49,658 nt of DNA from a virus (IMGVR_UViG_3300045999_010429:1-49658), one strand, 5' to 3'. Shown: positions 27,783 to 35,617, counted from the first letter of the stretch. Program-made: numbers and translations. Notes: generated from the sequence alone by a model not told the origin.

Positions 27783-28736
27783 ATGAAAAAACAAGCAGTG
27801 TTATCATTGTCGGGCGGGATGGATAGCTCTACCCTACTCCTGCACCTTCTTGCAAACGGTTTTCAAGTAACAGCACTATCTTTCGACTACGGCCAAAAGC
27901 ACCGTGTTGAACTTGAGCGCGCTAAATCATTAGTAGATTATATTAATGATAGAATGTTTTATACTAAACAAGATAACTATGTAAAGCATCAGGTTATCAA
28001 ATTAGACGGACTACAACAACTTCTCAACTCAGCACTTGTTGAAGGAGGGAAAGATGTTCCTGAAGGGCATTACGAGCAGGATAATATGAAAGAAACAGTA
28101 GTACCTAACCGTAATAAAATATTCTCCTCTATCATACAGGCAGTTGCTTTATCTATAGCGACAAAGCCGATTGGAGATGACTGTTCTGTAGGTCAAGAAG
28201 TAGCTATTGCATTAGGTATTCACGCAGGCGATCACGCCATTTACCCGGACTGCCGTCAAGAATTTAGAGACGCCGATATGGAAGCTTTTAGAATGGGTAA
28301 TTGGAATTCAGAACTAGTAGGATTTTATACTCCGTATCTCTATACCGATAAGCTTGGCATTTTACAAGACGGTGCCATGTGTTGTGAAGGGTTGGGATTA
28401 GACTTTAACGAAGTGTACAAACGTACTAATACAAGTTATAAACCAATTCAAATCGGTAACGTATGGTACTCGGATTATAAATCAGCAGCATCAGTAGAAC
28501 GTATTGAAGCATTTACTAAACTAGGACGTCCTGATCCTGTTGCATATGCAAACGAAACCGGTCCTGTAAAATGGGAAGTAGCAAAAGAATATGTAGAGCA
28601 GGTATTATCAAAGTATGCTGAAGAGAAAATGAAAGCTAACGCTATTGCTAATCCTCCTATGTTAGAAGGTACTGATAAAGCCTACTCTCCCACAGCTTTG
28701 TCTTACCAGCACGTAGCTACAGAAGGAAGAAGTTAA
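27783..28736 (+). CDS. queC: QueC-like 7-cyano-7-deazaguanine synthase lacking the zinc cysteines
   Basis: The 317-residue protein has the N-type PP-loop SGGMDSS at residues 9-15 and further QueC marks (FDYGQKHRVELERA, VVPNRN). It is longer than typical QueC (about 225 residues). The zinc site of QueC (SC followed by CxxCxxC) aligns with TNTSY and NVWYSDYKSAASVERIEAF at about 212-236, where all four cysteines are replaced. It should convert 7-carboxy-7-deazaguanine to preQ0, which the downstream QueF would use. The altered site may change stability or product, so activity is not assured. Confidence 0.82.
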   Translation: MKKQAVLSLSGGMDSSTLLLHLLANGFQVTALSFDYGQKHRVELERAKSLVDYINDRMFYTKQDNYVKHQVIKLDGLQQLLNSALVEGGKDVPEGHYEQDNMKETVVPNRNKIFSSIIQAVALSIATKPIGDDCSVGQEVAIALGIHAGDHAIYPDCRQEFRDADMEAFRMGNWNSELVGFYTPYLYTDKLGILQDGAMCCEGLGLDFNEVYKRTNTSYKPIQIGNVWYSDYKSAASVERIEAFTKLGRPDPVAYANETGPVKWEVAKEYVEQVLSKYAEEKMKANAIANPPMLEGTDKAYSPTALSYQHVATEGRS

Positions 28737-28765
28737 ACTAGCAGTAAAACCTAAATAATTAAACT

Positions 28766-29548
28766 ATGGCATTAATAAGTCACGAAATACCTAAGCAGCT
28801 GTTTCCTTATCACGATCTTATTAGCGATTATCCCTACGTATTAGGTCATTTGCTAAATAATGATCGACAGTATACAGAGTTTTATAAAGAGAAACTTAAG
28901 ACTGCCCCTTACTCTATATTGGATAACTCTGCTTTTGAACTCGGTCAATCAATCCCAGGAGAGGAGTTGTACGAGCTTGGAGAAGAGTTTCAACCTACGC
29001 ACTTAGTGCTTCCCGATAAAGTAAATGACTACCGGCAGACTATGGAGAATGCTGTAGAATATCTCGGTAATTATAGGTCGGATAAAGTGAAGTACATCGG
29101 AGTATGTCAAGGAGACACATTTGAAGATATTGCTGATTGTATTGATTTTTATACTGAAAAAGATATTGATATTATTGCATTGCCTTTTGACCTAGTACCA
29201 GATTCTGACTACGTGACAGTACGTTTTCGTTTCTTGAATTGGTGGTATTCTAATAGGTATCGCTTTAGCGGCCGACTTCACAAATTCCATCTACTTGGAT
29301 GCCAGAATCCGGTTGAGTTTCAGCTTTTTAAGTATAATCAACAGCATTTAACTAGTTATATTTATTCCTTGGATACTAGCTCACCTATTGTAAATGGATG
29401 GTCAGGAAATAAACTAGGACCTAACGGTCTTACCGCTCCTAAACCAAAAGCTAAATTAGCTGATAACCTAGATATTGAACTGTCTAAAGAGCAGCTTGAA
29501 TTAATTTTTGATAACGTTAAAACTTTTAGAACTTATGTCAGTAAGTAA
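28766..29548 (+). CDS. dpdA: DpdA-like DNA transglycosylase (TGT family)
   Basis: The 260-residue protein follows the tRNA-guanine transglycosylase/DpdA pattern. ILDNSAFELG holds the equivalent of the conserved Asp in the TGT DSGGF motif. THLVLPDKVNDYRQT, GVCQGDTFEDIADCI, HLLGCQNPVEF and SLDTSSPIVNG (second conserved Asp) follow. Phage DpdA proteins exchange guanine in DNA for a 7-deazaguanine base. Its place between queC and queF strongly supports a DNA modification role rather than tRNA queuosine. The specificity (preQ0, preQ1 or a derivative) cannot be read from the sequence. Confidence 0.76.
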   Translation: MALISHEIPKQLFPYHDLISDYPYVLGHLLNNDRQYTEFYKEKLKTAPYSILDNSAFELGQSIPGEELYELGEEFQPTHLVLPDKVNDYRQTMENAVEYLGNYRSDKVKYIGVCQGDTFEDIADCIDFYTEKDIDIIALPFDLVPDSDYVTVRFRFLNWWYSNRYRFSGRLHKFHLLGCQNPVEFQLFKYNQQHLTSYIYSLDTSSPIVNGWSGNKLGPNGLTAPKPKAKLADNLDIELSKEQLELIFDNVKTFRTYVSK

Positions 29549-29549
29549 T

Positions 29550-30458
29550 ATGAATGAAGCGGCTTCGCGGTCGCTTGGATCCGCAAACTCTTATGCGGTT
29601 TATACAGATAAATTTGATCCATCGCAGTTAAACCCTATGCCGCGTATTCTTGCACGTCAAGACTGGGGAATTAAGGGAGATGAGTTTGTAGGATACGATG
29701 TATGGCATTGTCATGAAGCTACTTTCCTTCTTAACAACGGTCTTCCGGTAGCAGGTACTTTAAAGATTATCTGTCCCTCTGATTCGGAGTTCATGGTAGA
29801 GTCTAAGTCTTTTAAGCTTTACCTGAATACTTTCGATATGTGTAAGATGGGAGCTACTATGGACGAAGCGATTGCTAATTACGAGAATCAAGTGAAGGAA
29901 GATGTTAGTGCTTGTATTAAAGCAAACGTAGAGGTAGCCTTCTTTAAGTCCGGTGATGATAAAGCTAAGGTAGCAGATCCTACTGCCGGGTATTTAGATT
30001 TATATAGAGCTATTCCAGAGGGCGAATTAGAGAAGATGGAGATTACCGACTATAATGCTACTGGCGAATACTATCTTGTGAGCCTTGACGGTAATACAGA
30101 TGGAGAAGAGGTTAATTACTTCACTAACGTATTGAGATCTCGTTGCCGTCATACAAAGCAAAAAGATACAGGCGCGGCCTACTTTACTATTAAAACCAAG
30201 CAAGGAGCCGTAGATAAGAAAGGCCTCTTAAAGCTTGTAATTTCACTTCGCGAAGTAAATGAGTTTCACGAATTCTGTGCTGAAAAGCTCTATACAGAGA
30301 TTATGTCTAACTCTCTAGTAGAAGAATGCTGCGTAATGCTACTCTACTCACGCCGCGGTTCATTAGATATCTGCCCGGTACGTGCTACTAAGCCTTCTAT
30401 GATTCCTGCAGCTCTTAAATCTAAGTTTTACTACACTCAAAAAGCGATGGGACAGTGA
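29550..30458 (+). CDS. queF: QueF, NADPH-dependent preQ0 reductase (bimodular type)
   Basis: The start is chosen at ATG 29550, directly after the dpdA stop (TAATATG); ATG 29535 is possible. The product is about 302 residues, similar to E. coli-type bimodular QueF. It carries ESKSFKLYLNTFDM, the active-site Cys and Asp in RSRCRHTKQKDTGAAYF, the His/Glu in NEFHEFCAEKLY and RRGSLDICP. All catalytic positions look intact. It reduces the nitrile of preQ0 to the aminomethyl group of preQ1. A reductase here implies that the phage base is preQ1 or made from it. Confidence 0.9.
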   Translation: MNEAASRSLGSANSYAVYTDKFDPSQLNPMPRILARQDWGIKGDEFVGYDVWHCHEATFLLNNGLPVAGTLKIICPSDSEFMVESKSFKLYLNTFDMCKMGATMDEAIANYENQVKEDVSACIKANVEVAFFKSGDDKAKVADPTAGYLDLYRAIPEGELEKMEITDYNATGEYYLVSLDGNTDGEEVNYFTNVLRSRCRHTKQKDTGAAYFTIKTKQGAVDKKGLLKLVISLREVNEFHEFCAEKLYTEIMSNSLVEECCVMLLYSRRGSLDICPVRATKPSMIPAALKSKFYYTQKAMGQ

Positions 30459-31015
30459 CGAAGCTACAGAAAGACTGGGCAGTACTGGTATCACAAACAG
30501 CATCAGAGGTTATTGCTATAAGTGAAGAGCTTGGGTTTTTCCCAAGCCTTCTCATAACCAACAATCTTCGTAAGATACCCCAAAAGAACCTAGAGATCCT
30601 TGGGAAAAACGGTGTAGAGATAAGGACCATTCCCTTCAATCCAGTAATGGAGAATTATCTCATTCCAGAATTGTTAGAAAAGAAGCTAATAACCTTACAC
30701 GGATTTTTACGAATTCTACCGCCAGGCTTTTTTAACCAGTTTAAAGGAGGGTTCTACAACGGTCATCCCGGACTTATAACCAAGTATCCGGAATTGAAAG
30801 GGAAAGATCCGCAGGTTAGGGCTTGGGAAGGTAAATATCCTACGATCGGTTCCGTAGTACATAAGGTAACAGAGGGGGTAGATGAAGGAGAGGTAGTAAA
30901 TTTTAGCGCTATTCCTAACGTAGCAACAACTCTTGATGAGGTATTTTATGCCCTTCGTAGTACTTCCCTTGAAGCGTGGAAAAGCTTTTTTACAAATACT
31001 TGGAAATTTGAGTAA
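30455..31015 (+). CDS. Formyltransferase of the GART/PurN fold in the 7-deazaguanine operon
   Basis: The 186-residue protein starts at GTG 30455, overlapping the queF stop as GTGA, so the two are coupled. It has formyltransferase features: FLRILPPGFF, the active-site Asn and His in YNGHPGLI, and a GSVVHKVTEGVDEGEVV segment with the conserved Asp. These enzymes move a formyl group from 10-formyltetrahydrofolate to an amine. Coupled to QueF, whose product preQ1 has a free primary amine, it may formylate preQ1 or the base in DNA. A plain role in purine synthesis is less likely given the context. Confidence 0.8.
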   Translation: MTKLQKDWAVLVSQTASEVIAISEELGFFPSLLITNNLRKIPQKNLEILGKNGVEIRTIPFNPVMENYLIPELLEKKLITLHGFLRILPPGFFNQFKGGFYNGHPGLITKYPELKGKDPQVRAWEGKYPTIGSVVHKVTEGVDEGEVVNFSAIPNVATTLDEVFYALRSTSLEAWKSFFTNTWKFE

Positions 31016-31030
31016 AAGTCTGTATATTTT
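31000..31030 (+). promoter_or_regulatory. Host-type promoter TTGG-N19-TATATTTT
   Basis: TTGG at 31000-31003 and TATATTTT at 31023-31030 are 19 nt apart, the same spacing as the sites at 1028 and 16514. It lies 13 nt before the next ATG and overlaps the end of the formyltransferase gene. Confidence 0.45.
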
Positions 31031-31043
31031 ACAAAATACTTAG

Positions 31044-31553
31044 ATGAAAATACTACTTGGATCTCACGGAACTGGTAAAACTACCTTATTAAAGGAGGTA
31101 TCTACTAAGTTTCCTGAATACTACGTTACTGACGGTTTTTCTAGGCCTGTTATTAAGATTGGAAAAATGCTTGAGTTATCTAATAACGAAAAGCAGTATG
31201 CTATTAATGAGCTATCGGCCTGGGCCTATCAAAATTACCTTACTCATAAGAATGTAATCAGTACCCGAAGTATTGTAGACTGTATTATCTACTCCCAGAT
31301 TCTAGCCCCTGAACTTGATATCGAAAATCTCGTCACTCTATTTGAAGAAACTAAAGATCAGGTAGAGTATTTCTTTTATATTCCGGTTGAGTTTGATTAT
31401 GTAGCCGATCCAGACCGCTTAAGTCATGAATTGCAGCTTAAGATTGATGGCGTAATAAAAGAGTTTATGGTAAAGTACATACCTAAAGAAAAAGTCGTTA
31501 TATTAACAGGAACAGTAGAAGAGCGTTTAAATCAAATATCTAAATACCTATAA
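31044..31553 (+). CDS. P-loop nucleoside/nucleotide kinase-like protein
   Basis: The 169-residue protein starts with a P-loop GSHGTGKTT at residues 7-15. STRSIVDCIIYSQI and YFFYIPVEFDYVADPDRLS fit small AAA_28/thymidylate-kinase-like P-loop kinases. The substrate cannot be assigned. It lies 3 bp before folE and behind a host-type promoter, so a role in nucleotide or cofactor metabolism is likely. Confidence 0.72.
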   Translation: MKILLGSHGTGKTTLLKEVSTKFPEYYVTDGFSRPVIKIGKMLELSNNEKQYAINELSAWAYQNYLTHKNVISTRSIVDCIIYSQILAPELDIENLVTLFEETKDQVEYFFYIPVEFDYVADPDRLSHELQLKIDGVIKEFMVKYIPKEKVVILTGTVEERLNQISKYL

Positions 31554-31556
31554 TAC

Positions 31557-32267
31557 ATGAGTAGAGATAAACACATCAACATTGAAGAGTTAGAACTTGC
31601 CAAGGCCGGACACGCTAATGGGATCAGTACCTACCTTCGAGATGCAATTTTAGAAGGACGTCATTCACTGTCTGACGGCGAAAAGCAACGGATTATCGAA
31701 GCAGCAGCCGTACATTACGGAAAGTTTTTAACCACCTTGGGTGTAGATTGGGAGAATGATCCTAATAGCTCTAATACACCAAAGCGAGTAGCTAAGGCTT
31801 ATGTAAACGATAAATTTGCAGGCCGCTTTAATCCTTTAGCAGAAATAACAAGCTTCCCGAGTGATGGCTATACTGGAATAGTACAGGAAAGTAATATACC
31901 TGTTACTAGCGTCTGCAGTCACCATCATGAAACAATTTTAGGTCTTGTATCAATTGCATACGTACCTAGTGAAAACGGTAGAGTGGTCGGCTTGAGTAAG
32001 TTAAACCGCATTGTAGAACATTTTGGTAGGAGAGGAGCAATTCAAGAGCAATTGACTGTAGCTATTCATAATGCAGTAGATAAAATTTGCGAAGGAAACT
32101 TAGGCGTAGCTGTTATGGTAAATGCTACACACAATTGTGTAAGTTGCAGAGGAGTTAAACACCAAGGTGCTTCCATGCAAACTACGAAGCTATCAGGCTG
32201 CTTTTTAGAAGAAGACTCAGCAAGAGCAGAATTTTATAAAAATATTGATTTGGCTATTAAGAAGTAG
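31557..32267 (+). CDS. folE: GTP cyclohydrolase I
   Basis: The 236-residue product carries GTP cyclohydrolase I motifs. These include the zinc-site CSHHHE in VTSVCSHHHETILGLVSIAY, GLSKLNRIVEHFGRR, the QEQLTVAI helix, and CVSCRGVKHQGASMQTTKLSG with the second zinc Cys. It opens GTP to dihydroneopterin triphosphate, the first step toward 7-deazaguanine, and so completes the FolE-QueD-QueE-QueC-QueF set in this window. Length and motifs match cellular FolE. It lies 3 bp after the kinase-like gene. Confidence 0.93.
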   Translation: MSRDKHINIEELELAKAGHANGISTYLRDAILEGRHSLSDGEKQRIIEAAAVHYGKFLTTLGVDWENDPNSSNTPKRVAKAYVNDKFAGRFNPLAEITSFPSDGYTGIVQESNIPVTSVCSHHHETILGLVSIAYVPSENGRVVGLSKLNRIVEHFGRRGAIQEQLTVAIHNAVDKICEGNLGVAVMVNATHNCVSCRGVKHQGASMQTTKLSGCFLEEDSARAEFYKNIDLAIKK

Positions 32268-32285
32268 TTTTTGTGCAATCACCAC

Positions 32286-32292
32286 TATTTAT
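32286..32292 (+). promoter_or_regulatory. Candidate late promoter motif TATTTAT
   Basis: CTATTTATATT lies 15 nt before the ATG of the HNH gene, in the short gap after folE. Confidence 0.4.
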
Positions 32293-32307
32293 ATTAAAAG
32301 AAAAGTG

Positions 32308-32949
32308 ATGATTACATGTAAAATTTGCAATAAGCAATTTAAAGCTATTACTAATAGTCATTTGAGAGATAAGCATAGTTTTACTCTCGAACAGTACTTA
32401 GAAAAGTATCCGGATGCAGTCTTAACTTCCTTAGAGACAAGAGAACAAATAGCTAAAACCAACTCTAAAAGCTACGAAGAAAAGTACGGAACTGAAAATG
32501 CTCTTAAGTTAAGAGAAACAAGAAGATTAAAAGCTTTAGACCAATTTAAAGATCCGGCACAGAAAGAAGTTAGAAAAAGTAGTAGCTGGAAAGGTTATGG
32601 AGAGATAGCAGGAACTAACTGGACGTACTATAAGAAAGGAGCAGCAAGTAGGGGTTTTGACTTTGATATTTCTATTGAATATGCGTGGGAGCTTTTTTTA
32701 AAACAGAAAAAAAAATGTGCACTATCTGGCCAGGAAATAGGCTTTAATGTTAAAACAGGAACATTGAATAAATACGGATACCAAAAAAATACTGCTTCTT
32801 TAGATAGAATTGACAGTAGAAAAGGCTACGTAATAGGAAACGTACAGTGGGTACATAAAGATATAAATAAGTTAAAGTCTAATTTAGACGAAGAAAGTTT
32901 TGTAAGACTATGCACATTTGTATCGGAATATAAAAAAAATAAACTATGA
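32308..32949 (+). CDS. HNH endonuclease with N-terminal zinc finger, probably free-standing homing enzyme
   Basis: From the ATG at 32308 the product is 213 residues; an upstream frame start at 32245 overlaps folE and is rejected. The N-terminus has a C2H2-like finger (ITCKICNKQFKAITNSHLRDKH) with a MucR-like pattern. The C-terminal half holds an HNH core: CALSGQEIGF, TASLDRIDSRKGYVIGNVQW and a trailing Asn/Lys helix. Such genes in T4-like phages are usually selfish homing endonucleases next to conserved metabolism genes, here folE and the dut-like gene. It has its own candidate late motif. Confidence 0.82.
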   Translation: MITCKICNKQFKAITNSHLRDKHSFTLEQYLEKYPDAVLTSLETREQIAKTNSKSYEEKYGTENALKLRETRRLKALDQFKDPAQKEVRKSSSWKGYGEIAGTNWTYYKKGAASRGFDFDISIEYAWELFLKQKKKCALSGQEIGFNVKTGTLNKYGYQKNTASLDRIDSRKGYVIGNVQWVHKDINKLKSNLDEESFVRLCTFVSEYKKNKL

Positions 32950-33104
32950 AAGGGCTAGGAGATTTAGTTGCTAAGATCACAAAGTTTTTCTACATTGATA
33001 GACTGGCCGAAAAAATAGCTCATTTGTTCGGTAAAGAAGACTGTGGATGTGAGCGTAGAAAAGATAAACTAAATAAATGGGTTCCGTTCAAAAAGAAAAA
33101 ATAG
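32946..33104 (+). CDS. Small conserved phage protein with CGC motif (52 aa)
   Basis: ATG at 32946 overlaps the end of the HNH gene by 4 bp. The product starts MKGLGDLVAKITKFFYIDRL, has a Cys-Gly-Cys-Glu-Arg cluster near residue 34 and ends in a basic tail. This pattern (GLGD amphipathic helix, EDCGC, basic residues, LNK) is familiar from small unassigned proteins in many phages, so I consider it real. Function unknown; metal binding is possible. Confidence 0.62.
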   Translation: MKGLGDLVAKITKFFYIDRLAEKIAHLFGKEDCGCERRKDKLNKWVPFKKKK

Positions 33105-33105
33105 T

Positions 33106-33639
33106 ATGTTAAATTCAAATCAGATAATTGAAGAAGGTCTACTTAAGCTAGACGAAACTAAAGGTAAACCAGCACAAGTCGGTTTCGATGTTACCTTAAA
33201 AGCAGTAAATAAGGTAGGTAACAAAATTGGCGGAGGGGTCTATAACTTACCTAGAGGCGGTAAAATAGGTAAAGTATTAAAAAATAAAACCGAACTGACC
33301 ACTTACACCCCTGTCGAAACTATTCGATTAGATGAGGTAGAAGGATGGTTATTATATGAAGGTACTTATGATATTACATTTAACGAAGGATGTAAGATTC
33401 CTAATAATCGCGTAGCATTTATTAAGCAGCGATCCTCTCTCTGGCGTAATGGAGCCCTTATTAATTCCCCGGTGTTTGACCCTGGTTTTCAAACAGATAA
33501 CATGGGAACCATCATGCTAGTGACCGAGACGATATTTATTGAGAAGGATGCTCGTGTAGCTCAAATATATTTTCATGAATGTGAACCTGCTGAAGAGTAT
33601 AATGGACAATGGCAAAATGATAAACAACGAAATAAGTAA
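33106..33639 (+). CDS. dUTPase / dCTP deaminase superfamily protein
   Basis: The 177-residue protein shows the family core at about residues 104-136: KQRSSLWRNGALINSPVFD followed by PGFQTDNMG. RSSL and the Asp before PGF match conserved motifs. The deaminase catalytic Glu expected in the following strand (ITLE) is not evident in TIMLVTET, so dUTP hydrolysis or a non-catalytic role is more plausible than deamination. Phages use these enzymes to keep uracil out of DNA. It is 1 bp after the preceding small gene. Confidence 0.75.
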   Translation: MLNSNQIIEEGLLKLDETKGKPAQVGFDVTLKAVNKVGNKIGGGVYNLPRGGKIGKVLKNKTELTTYTPVETIRLDEVEGWLLYEGTYDITFNEGCKIPNNRVAFIKQRSSLWRNGALINSPVFDPGFQTDNMGTIMLVTETIFIEKDARVAQIYFHECEPAEEYNGQWQNDKQRNK

Positions 33640-33642
33640 GTT

Positions 33643-33804
33643 ATGCAACCAAAAGAATCAAAAACGTATTGGCATTTTTACTGTAGTATGTCTAAATCAA
33701 TACTCAGAGTAGGAGCAGGATATTTTTTAATTGAAAATAACCTGATAGGAGCTGGCTGGTTGTTGATTATAGCCGAAGTACTAGGTATTATTGAAGAACT
33801 ATAA
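33643..33804 (+). CDS. Small membrane protein (53 aa)
   Basis: ATG at 33643 in the TAAGTTATG context, 3 bp after the dut-like gene, encodes a polar N-terminus (MQPKESKTYWHFYC). Two short hydrophobic segments follow (RVGAGYFLIENNLIGAG, WLLIIAEVLGII). Spacing and start context support it. Function unknown. Confidence 0.52.
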   Translation: MQPKESKTYWHFYCSMSKSILRVGAGYFLIENNLIGAGWLLIIAEVLGIIEEL

Positions 33805-33849
33805 AACAAATATAGAAGAATTTAAAGACTTGAAGAATTAATTTTAACT

Positions 33850-33877
33850 AAGTTCAAAATTTTGCGATTTTTTCATG
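33850..33877 (+). repeat. Left arm of 28-bp imperfect inverted repeat flanking the 33911 gene
   Basis: This 28-nt sequence (core TTTGCGATTTTTTCATG) recurs in inverted orientation at 34376-34402 with one substitution and one single-base gap. It lies 33 nt before the start codon of the secreted protein gene. Confidence 0.88.
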
Positions 33878-33892
33878 TCCAGTTATGTATTG
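33861..33892 (+). promoter_or_regulatory. Candidate host-type promoter overlapping the left inverted repeat
   Basis: TTTG at 33861-33864 and TATGTATTG at 33884-33892 are 19 nt apart and lie 18 nt before the ATG. The -33 part is inside the inverted repeat, so a factor binding the repeat could control this gene. Confidence 0.35.
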
Positions 33893-33910
33893 TAAACTAA
33901 AAAACAAATT

Positions 33911-34354
33911 ATGAAAAATTTATTTTTATTATTTTTAGCAGTAACTTTTACATTGACTTCATCTGCACAATTGAAAGGATGGAACGTCTCTACAGGTGCT
34001 ACAGTTTTTGCACCTATTGCTAAAAACGTCAATTGGAATTCTAAATTTTGGGGACAAAGAGTAACGTTTTCTAAAAAAGATCTAAACGTTACCGTTGGTT
34101 ATATGCAAAATAGAGCAGGTAATGCACAAATCCCTGTACTCGTCGGTGCTGAAAGAAGTCTTGGTAAAATTTTCAAAGTAGGATTTCGCAGCGGTATGAC
34201 TTTCTTTAACGACCAGAAAGGGCAGTTTACTTATATGCCCTCTGTTAGATACAGCTTGAATAAAAAGTGGTGTGTCGAACAATCAGTTCTTAGAATGGTA
34301 AAAGACGGTAAGCATTCAAGCCAAGTCGGCTTCGGTGCTTTCTATCATTTTTAA
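33911..34354 (+). CDS. Secreted, probably outer-membrane beta-barrel-like protein
   Basis: The 147-residue protein starts with a clear signal peptide (KNLFLLFLAVTFTLTSSAQ, cut probably before Gln). It continues with alternating strand-like segments and ends in GFGAFYHF, a C-terminal aromatic residue typical of outer-membrane barrels. The length would allow a small barrel of about eight strands. A phage-encoded surface protein may alter host receptors or block superinfection. The gene is bracketed by a 28-bp inverted repeat, so it may be a mobile or invertible cassette. Confidence 0.7.
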   Translation: MKNLFLLFLAVTFTLTSSAQLKGWNVSTGATVFAPIAKNVNWNSKFWGQRVTFSKKDLNVTVGYMQNRAGNAQIPVLVGAERSLGKIFKVGFRSGMTFFNDQKGQFTYMPSVRYSLNKKWCVEQSVLRMVKDGKHSSQVGFGAFYHF

Positions 34355-34375
34355 TAGGAAAGTTCGAAAATAAAG

Positions 34376-34402
34376 CATGAAAAAATCGCAAATTTTGGAC
34401 TT
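34376..34402 (-). repeat. Right arm of 28-bp imperfect inverted repeat
   Basis: CATGAAAAAATCGCAAATTT and the next seven bases are the reverse complement of 33850-33877 apart from one substitution and one missing T. It lies 22 bp after the stop codon of the secreted protein gene and 20 bp before the bS21 start. Confidence 0.88.
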
Positions 34403-34421
34403 GGTTAAAAATTAACAGGGT

Positions 34422-34601
34422 ATGATTATAGTTAACATAGATAATTCTATCGAACAGGCGTTAAAGCAATATAAGAACAAGCACAATAAAATCGGTGTTG
34501 TAAAAGAACTGCGCGATAGACAGACCTACACTAAGCCGTCTATAAAGCGTAGAACTGAAATACTTAAAGCTAAGTATGTAGAGTCAAAAAAAAGTAAGTG
34601 A
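34422..34601 (+). CDS. rpsU: Phage-encoded ribosomal protein bS21
   Basis: The 59-residue protein reads as a bS21 homologue. MIIVNIDNSIEQALKQYKNK is followed by KIGVVKELRDRQTYTKPS and a basic tail with IKRRTEILKAKY. Length, the ALKxYK motif, the GVxxELRxRQ motif and the PSxxRR motif all match bS21 of Bacteroidetes. bS21 binds the 30S subunit near the anti-Shine-Dalgarno end of 16S rRNA. A phage copy may replace the host protein and favour phage mRNAs. The stop overlaps the next start as GTGA. Confidence 0.88.
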   Translation: MIIVNIDNSIEQALKQYKNKHNKIGVVKELRDRQTYTKPSIKRRTEILKAKYVESKKSK

Positions 34602-35617
34602 AACTAGACAAGTATAATAAACTGCGGTTGAAGCTCGAGGTGCATAAGCTCGAGCAAAACTATTTTACCCTAGATAGAATACTGTACTACTTTTCTTTTC
34701 TAGGTAATATCTTTTTGATCTACTTTGGATACTTTTTTGTAAAGTCTATTACAGACAGTATTCCACCGCTATTCCCTTTCCAGAATACTTTTTTTACTAT
34801 TTTTGTAGCTCTCTTTCTTACTGGGTATGAACTTACAAAACGGTTTGTACTAGAGCAGCTATCGATTAGCATTTTACAAATCAAAAAGTTCACCGCCACT
34901 ATTGCCATTGGATCTCTTATCTGTTTAGGTTTAATTGCAGGAAGCTTTTATCTTTCCATTAAAGGAGCTCACAGACTTATAGATAATACTGAAACGATTC
35001 AAACTGTAGTAGAAGCTACCACCTCTCAAAAAGCAGATTCAGTAGCAAGCTATTACGACAAGGAGATTCAGTACTACAGAAATCAACCGACTAAAACTAG
35101 GACTGATAGACAGTACCGGGACTCTATTGTAGCTACCTTACAGCAAACTAAAGATGCTAAGTTGAAAGAGATAGAGGGTAAGTCTCAAGAAAAGGCTGCT
35201 ACAAAGCTTGGCGAGAGCAGTGAAAATTCCACAGCATTCTTCTTTATAACAGTATTTCTTGAATTGCTTATCCTAATAGGGGTAGGGTTTAATGCATTCT
35301 ATACTATAGGTAGTTACGACGAAACTAAAAAACTTTTACAAACTCCCAAGTTCAAACAGTTGGAGCTTAACTTAAAACTTCTTAGATTGTATTATCAGAA
35401 CGGTAAGAAGCTAGCTAACGATCCTACACTATCGTATAACAAGTTTCAATCCCTGGTACAGACACAAGGTATTTACTGCTCACAAAAAGACTTAAAAGCG
35501 TTTATTACCCTGTGCCAGGAGTTAGAAATTGTTAGAGATTCCAGAGGTAGGAGAAAAGAGTTAACAATGTCTTACGATGAAGCGAAAAAACTGATAGAGA
35601 ATCAAGAAGGATTATGA
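34598..35617 (+). CDS. Membrane protein with extracytoplasmic coiled-coil, unknown function
   Basis: The 339-residue protein starts at GTG 34598, overlapping the bS21 stop. It has about four membrane helices (near residues 30-50, 63-82, 98-124 and 212-235). A charged, partly coiled-coil loop lies between the third and fourth (SQKADSVASYYDKEIQYYRN). The soluble C-terminal domain looks helix-rich, like a winged-helix (YNKFQSLVQTQGIYCSQKDL). It overlaps the polymerase gene by 4 bp, so it is coupled to both neighbours. I do not recognise the family. Confidence 0.65.
   Translation: MKLDKYNKLRLKLEVHKLEQNYFTLDRILYYFSFLGNIFLIYFGYFFVKSITDSIPPLFPFQNTFFTIFVALFLTGYELTKRFVLEQLSISILQIKKFTATIAIGSLICLGLIAGSFYLSIKGAHRLIDNTETIQTVVEATTSQKADSVASYYDKEIQYYRNQPTKTRTDRQYRDSIVATLQQTKDAKLKEIEGKSQEKAATKLGESSENSTAFFFITVFLELLILIGVGFNAFYTIGSYDETKKLLQTPKFKQLELNLKLLRLYYQNGKKLANDPTLSYNKFQSLVQTQGIYCSQKDLKAFITLCQELEIVRDSRGRRKELTMSYDEAKKLIENQEGL

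Noticed and set aside
28737-28765. preQ1 riboswitch upstream of the dpdA-like gene
   Set aside because: The gap contains CTAG and A-rich stretches, but I could not find the G/C stem and pseudoknot layout of a preQ1 riboswitch, and it is too short.
29508-29549. Longer queF start at TTG 29508 (or ATG 29535)
   Set aside because: These overlap the end of dpdA; ATG 29550 directly after the stop matches the TAATATG arrangement at queE, though 29535 cannot be excluded.
32245-32307. Upstream extension of the HNH gene into folE
   Set aside because: The extra residues are not finger-like. ATG 32308 starts the zinc finger directly and is 15 nt from a TATTTAT motif.
33106-33639. Clear assignment as dCTP deaminase
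   Set aside because: The catalytic Glu of the deaminase is not evident after the PGF motif, so only the superfamily is claimed.
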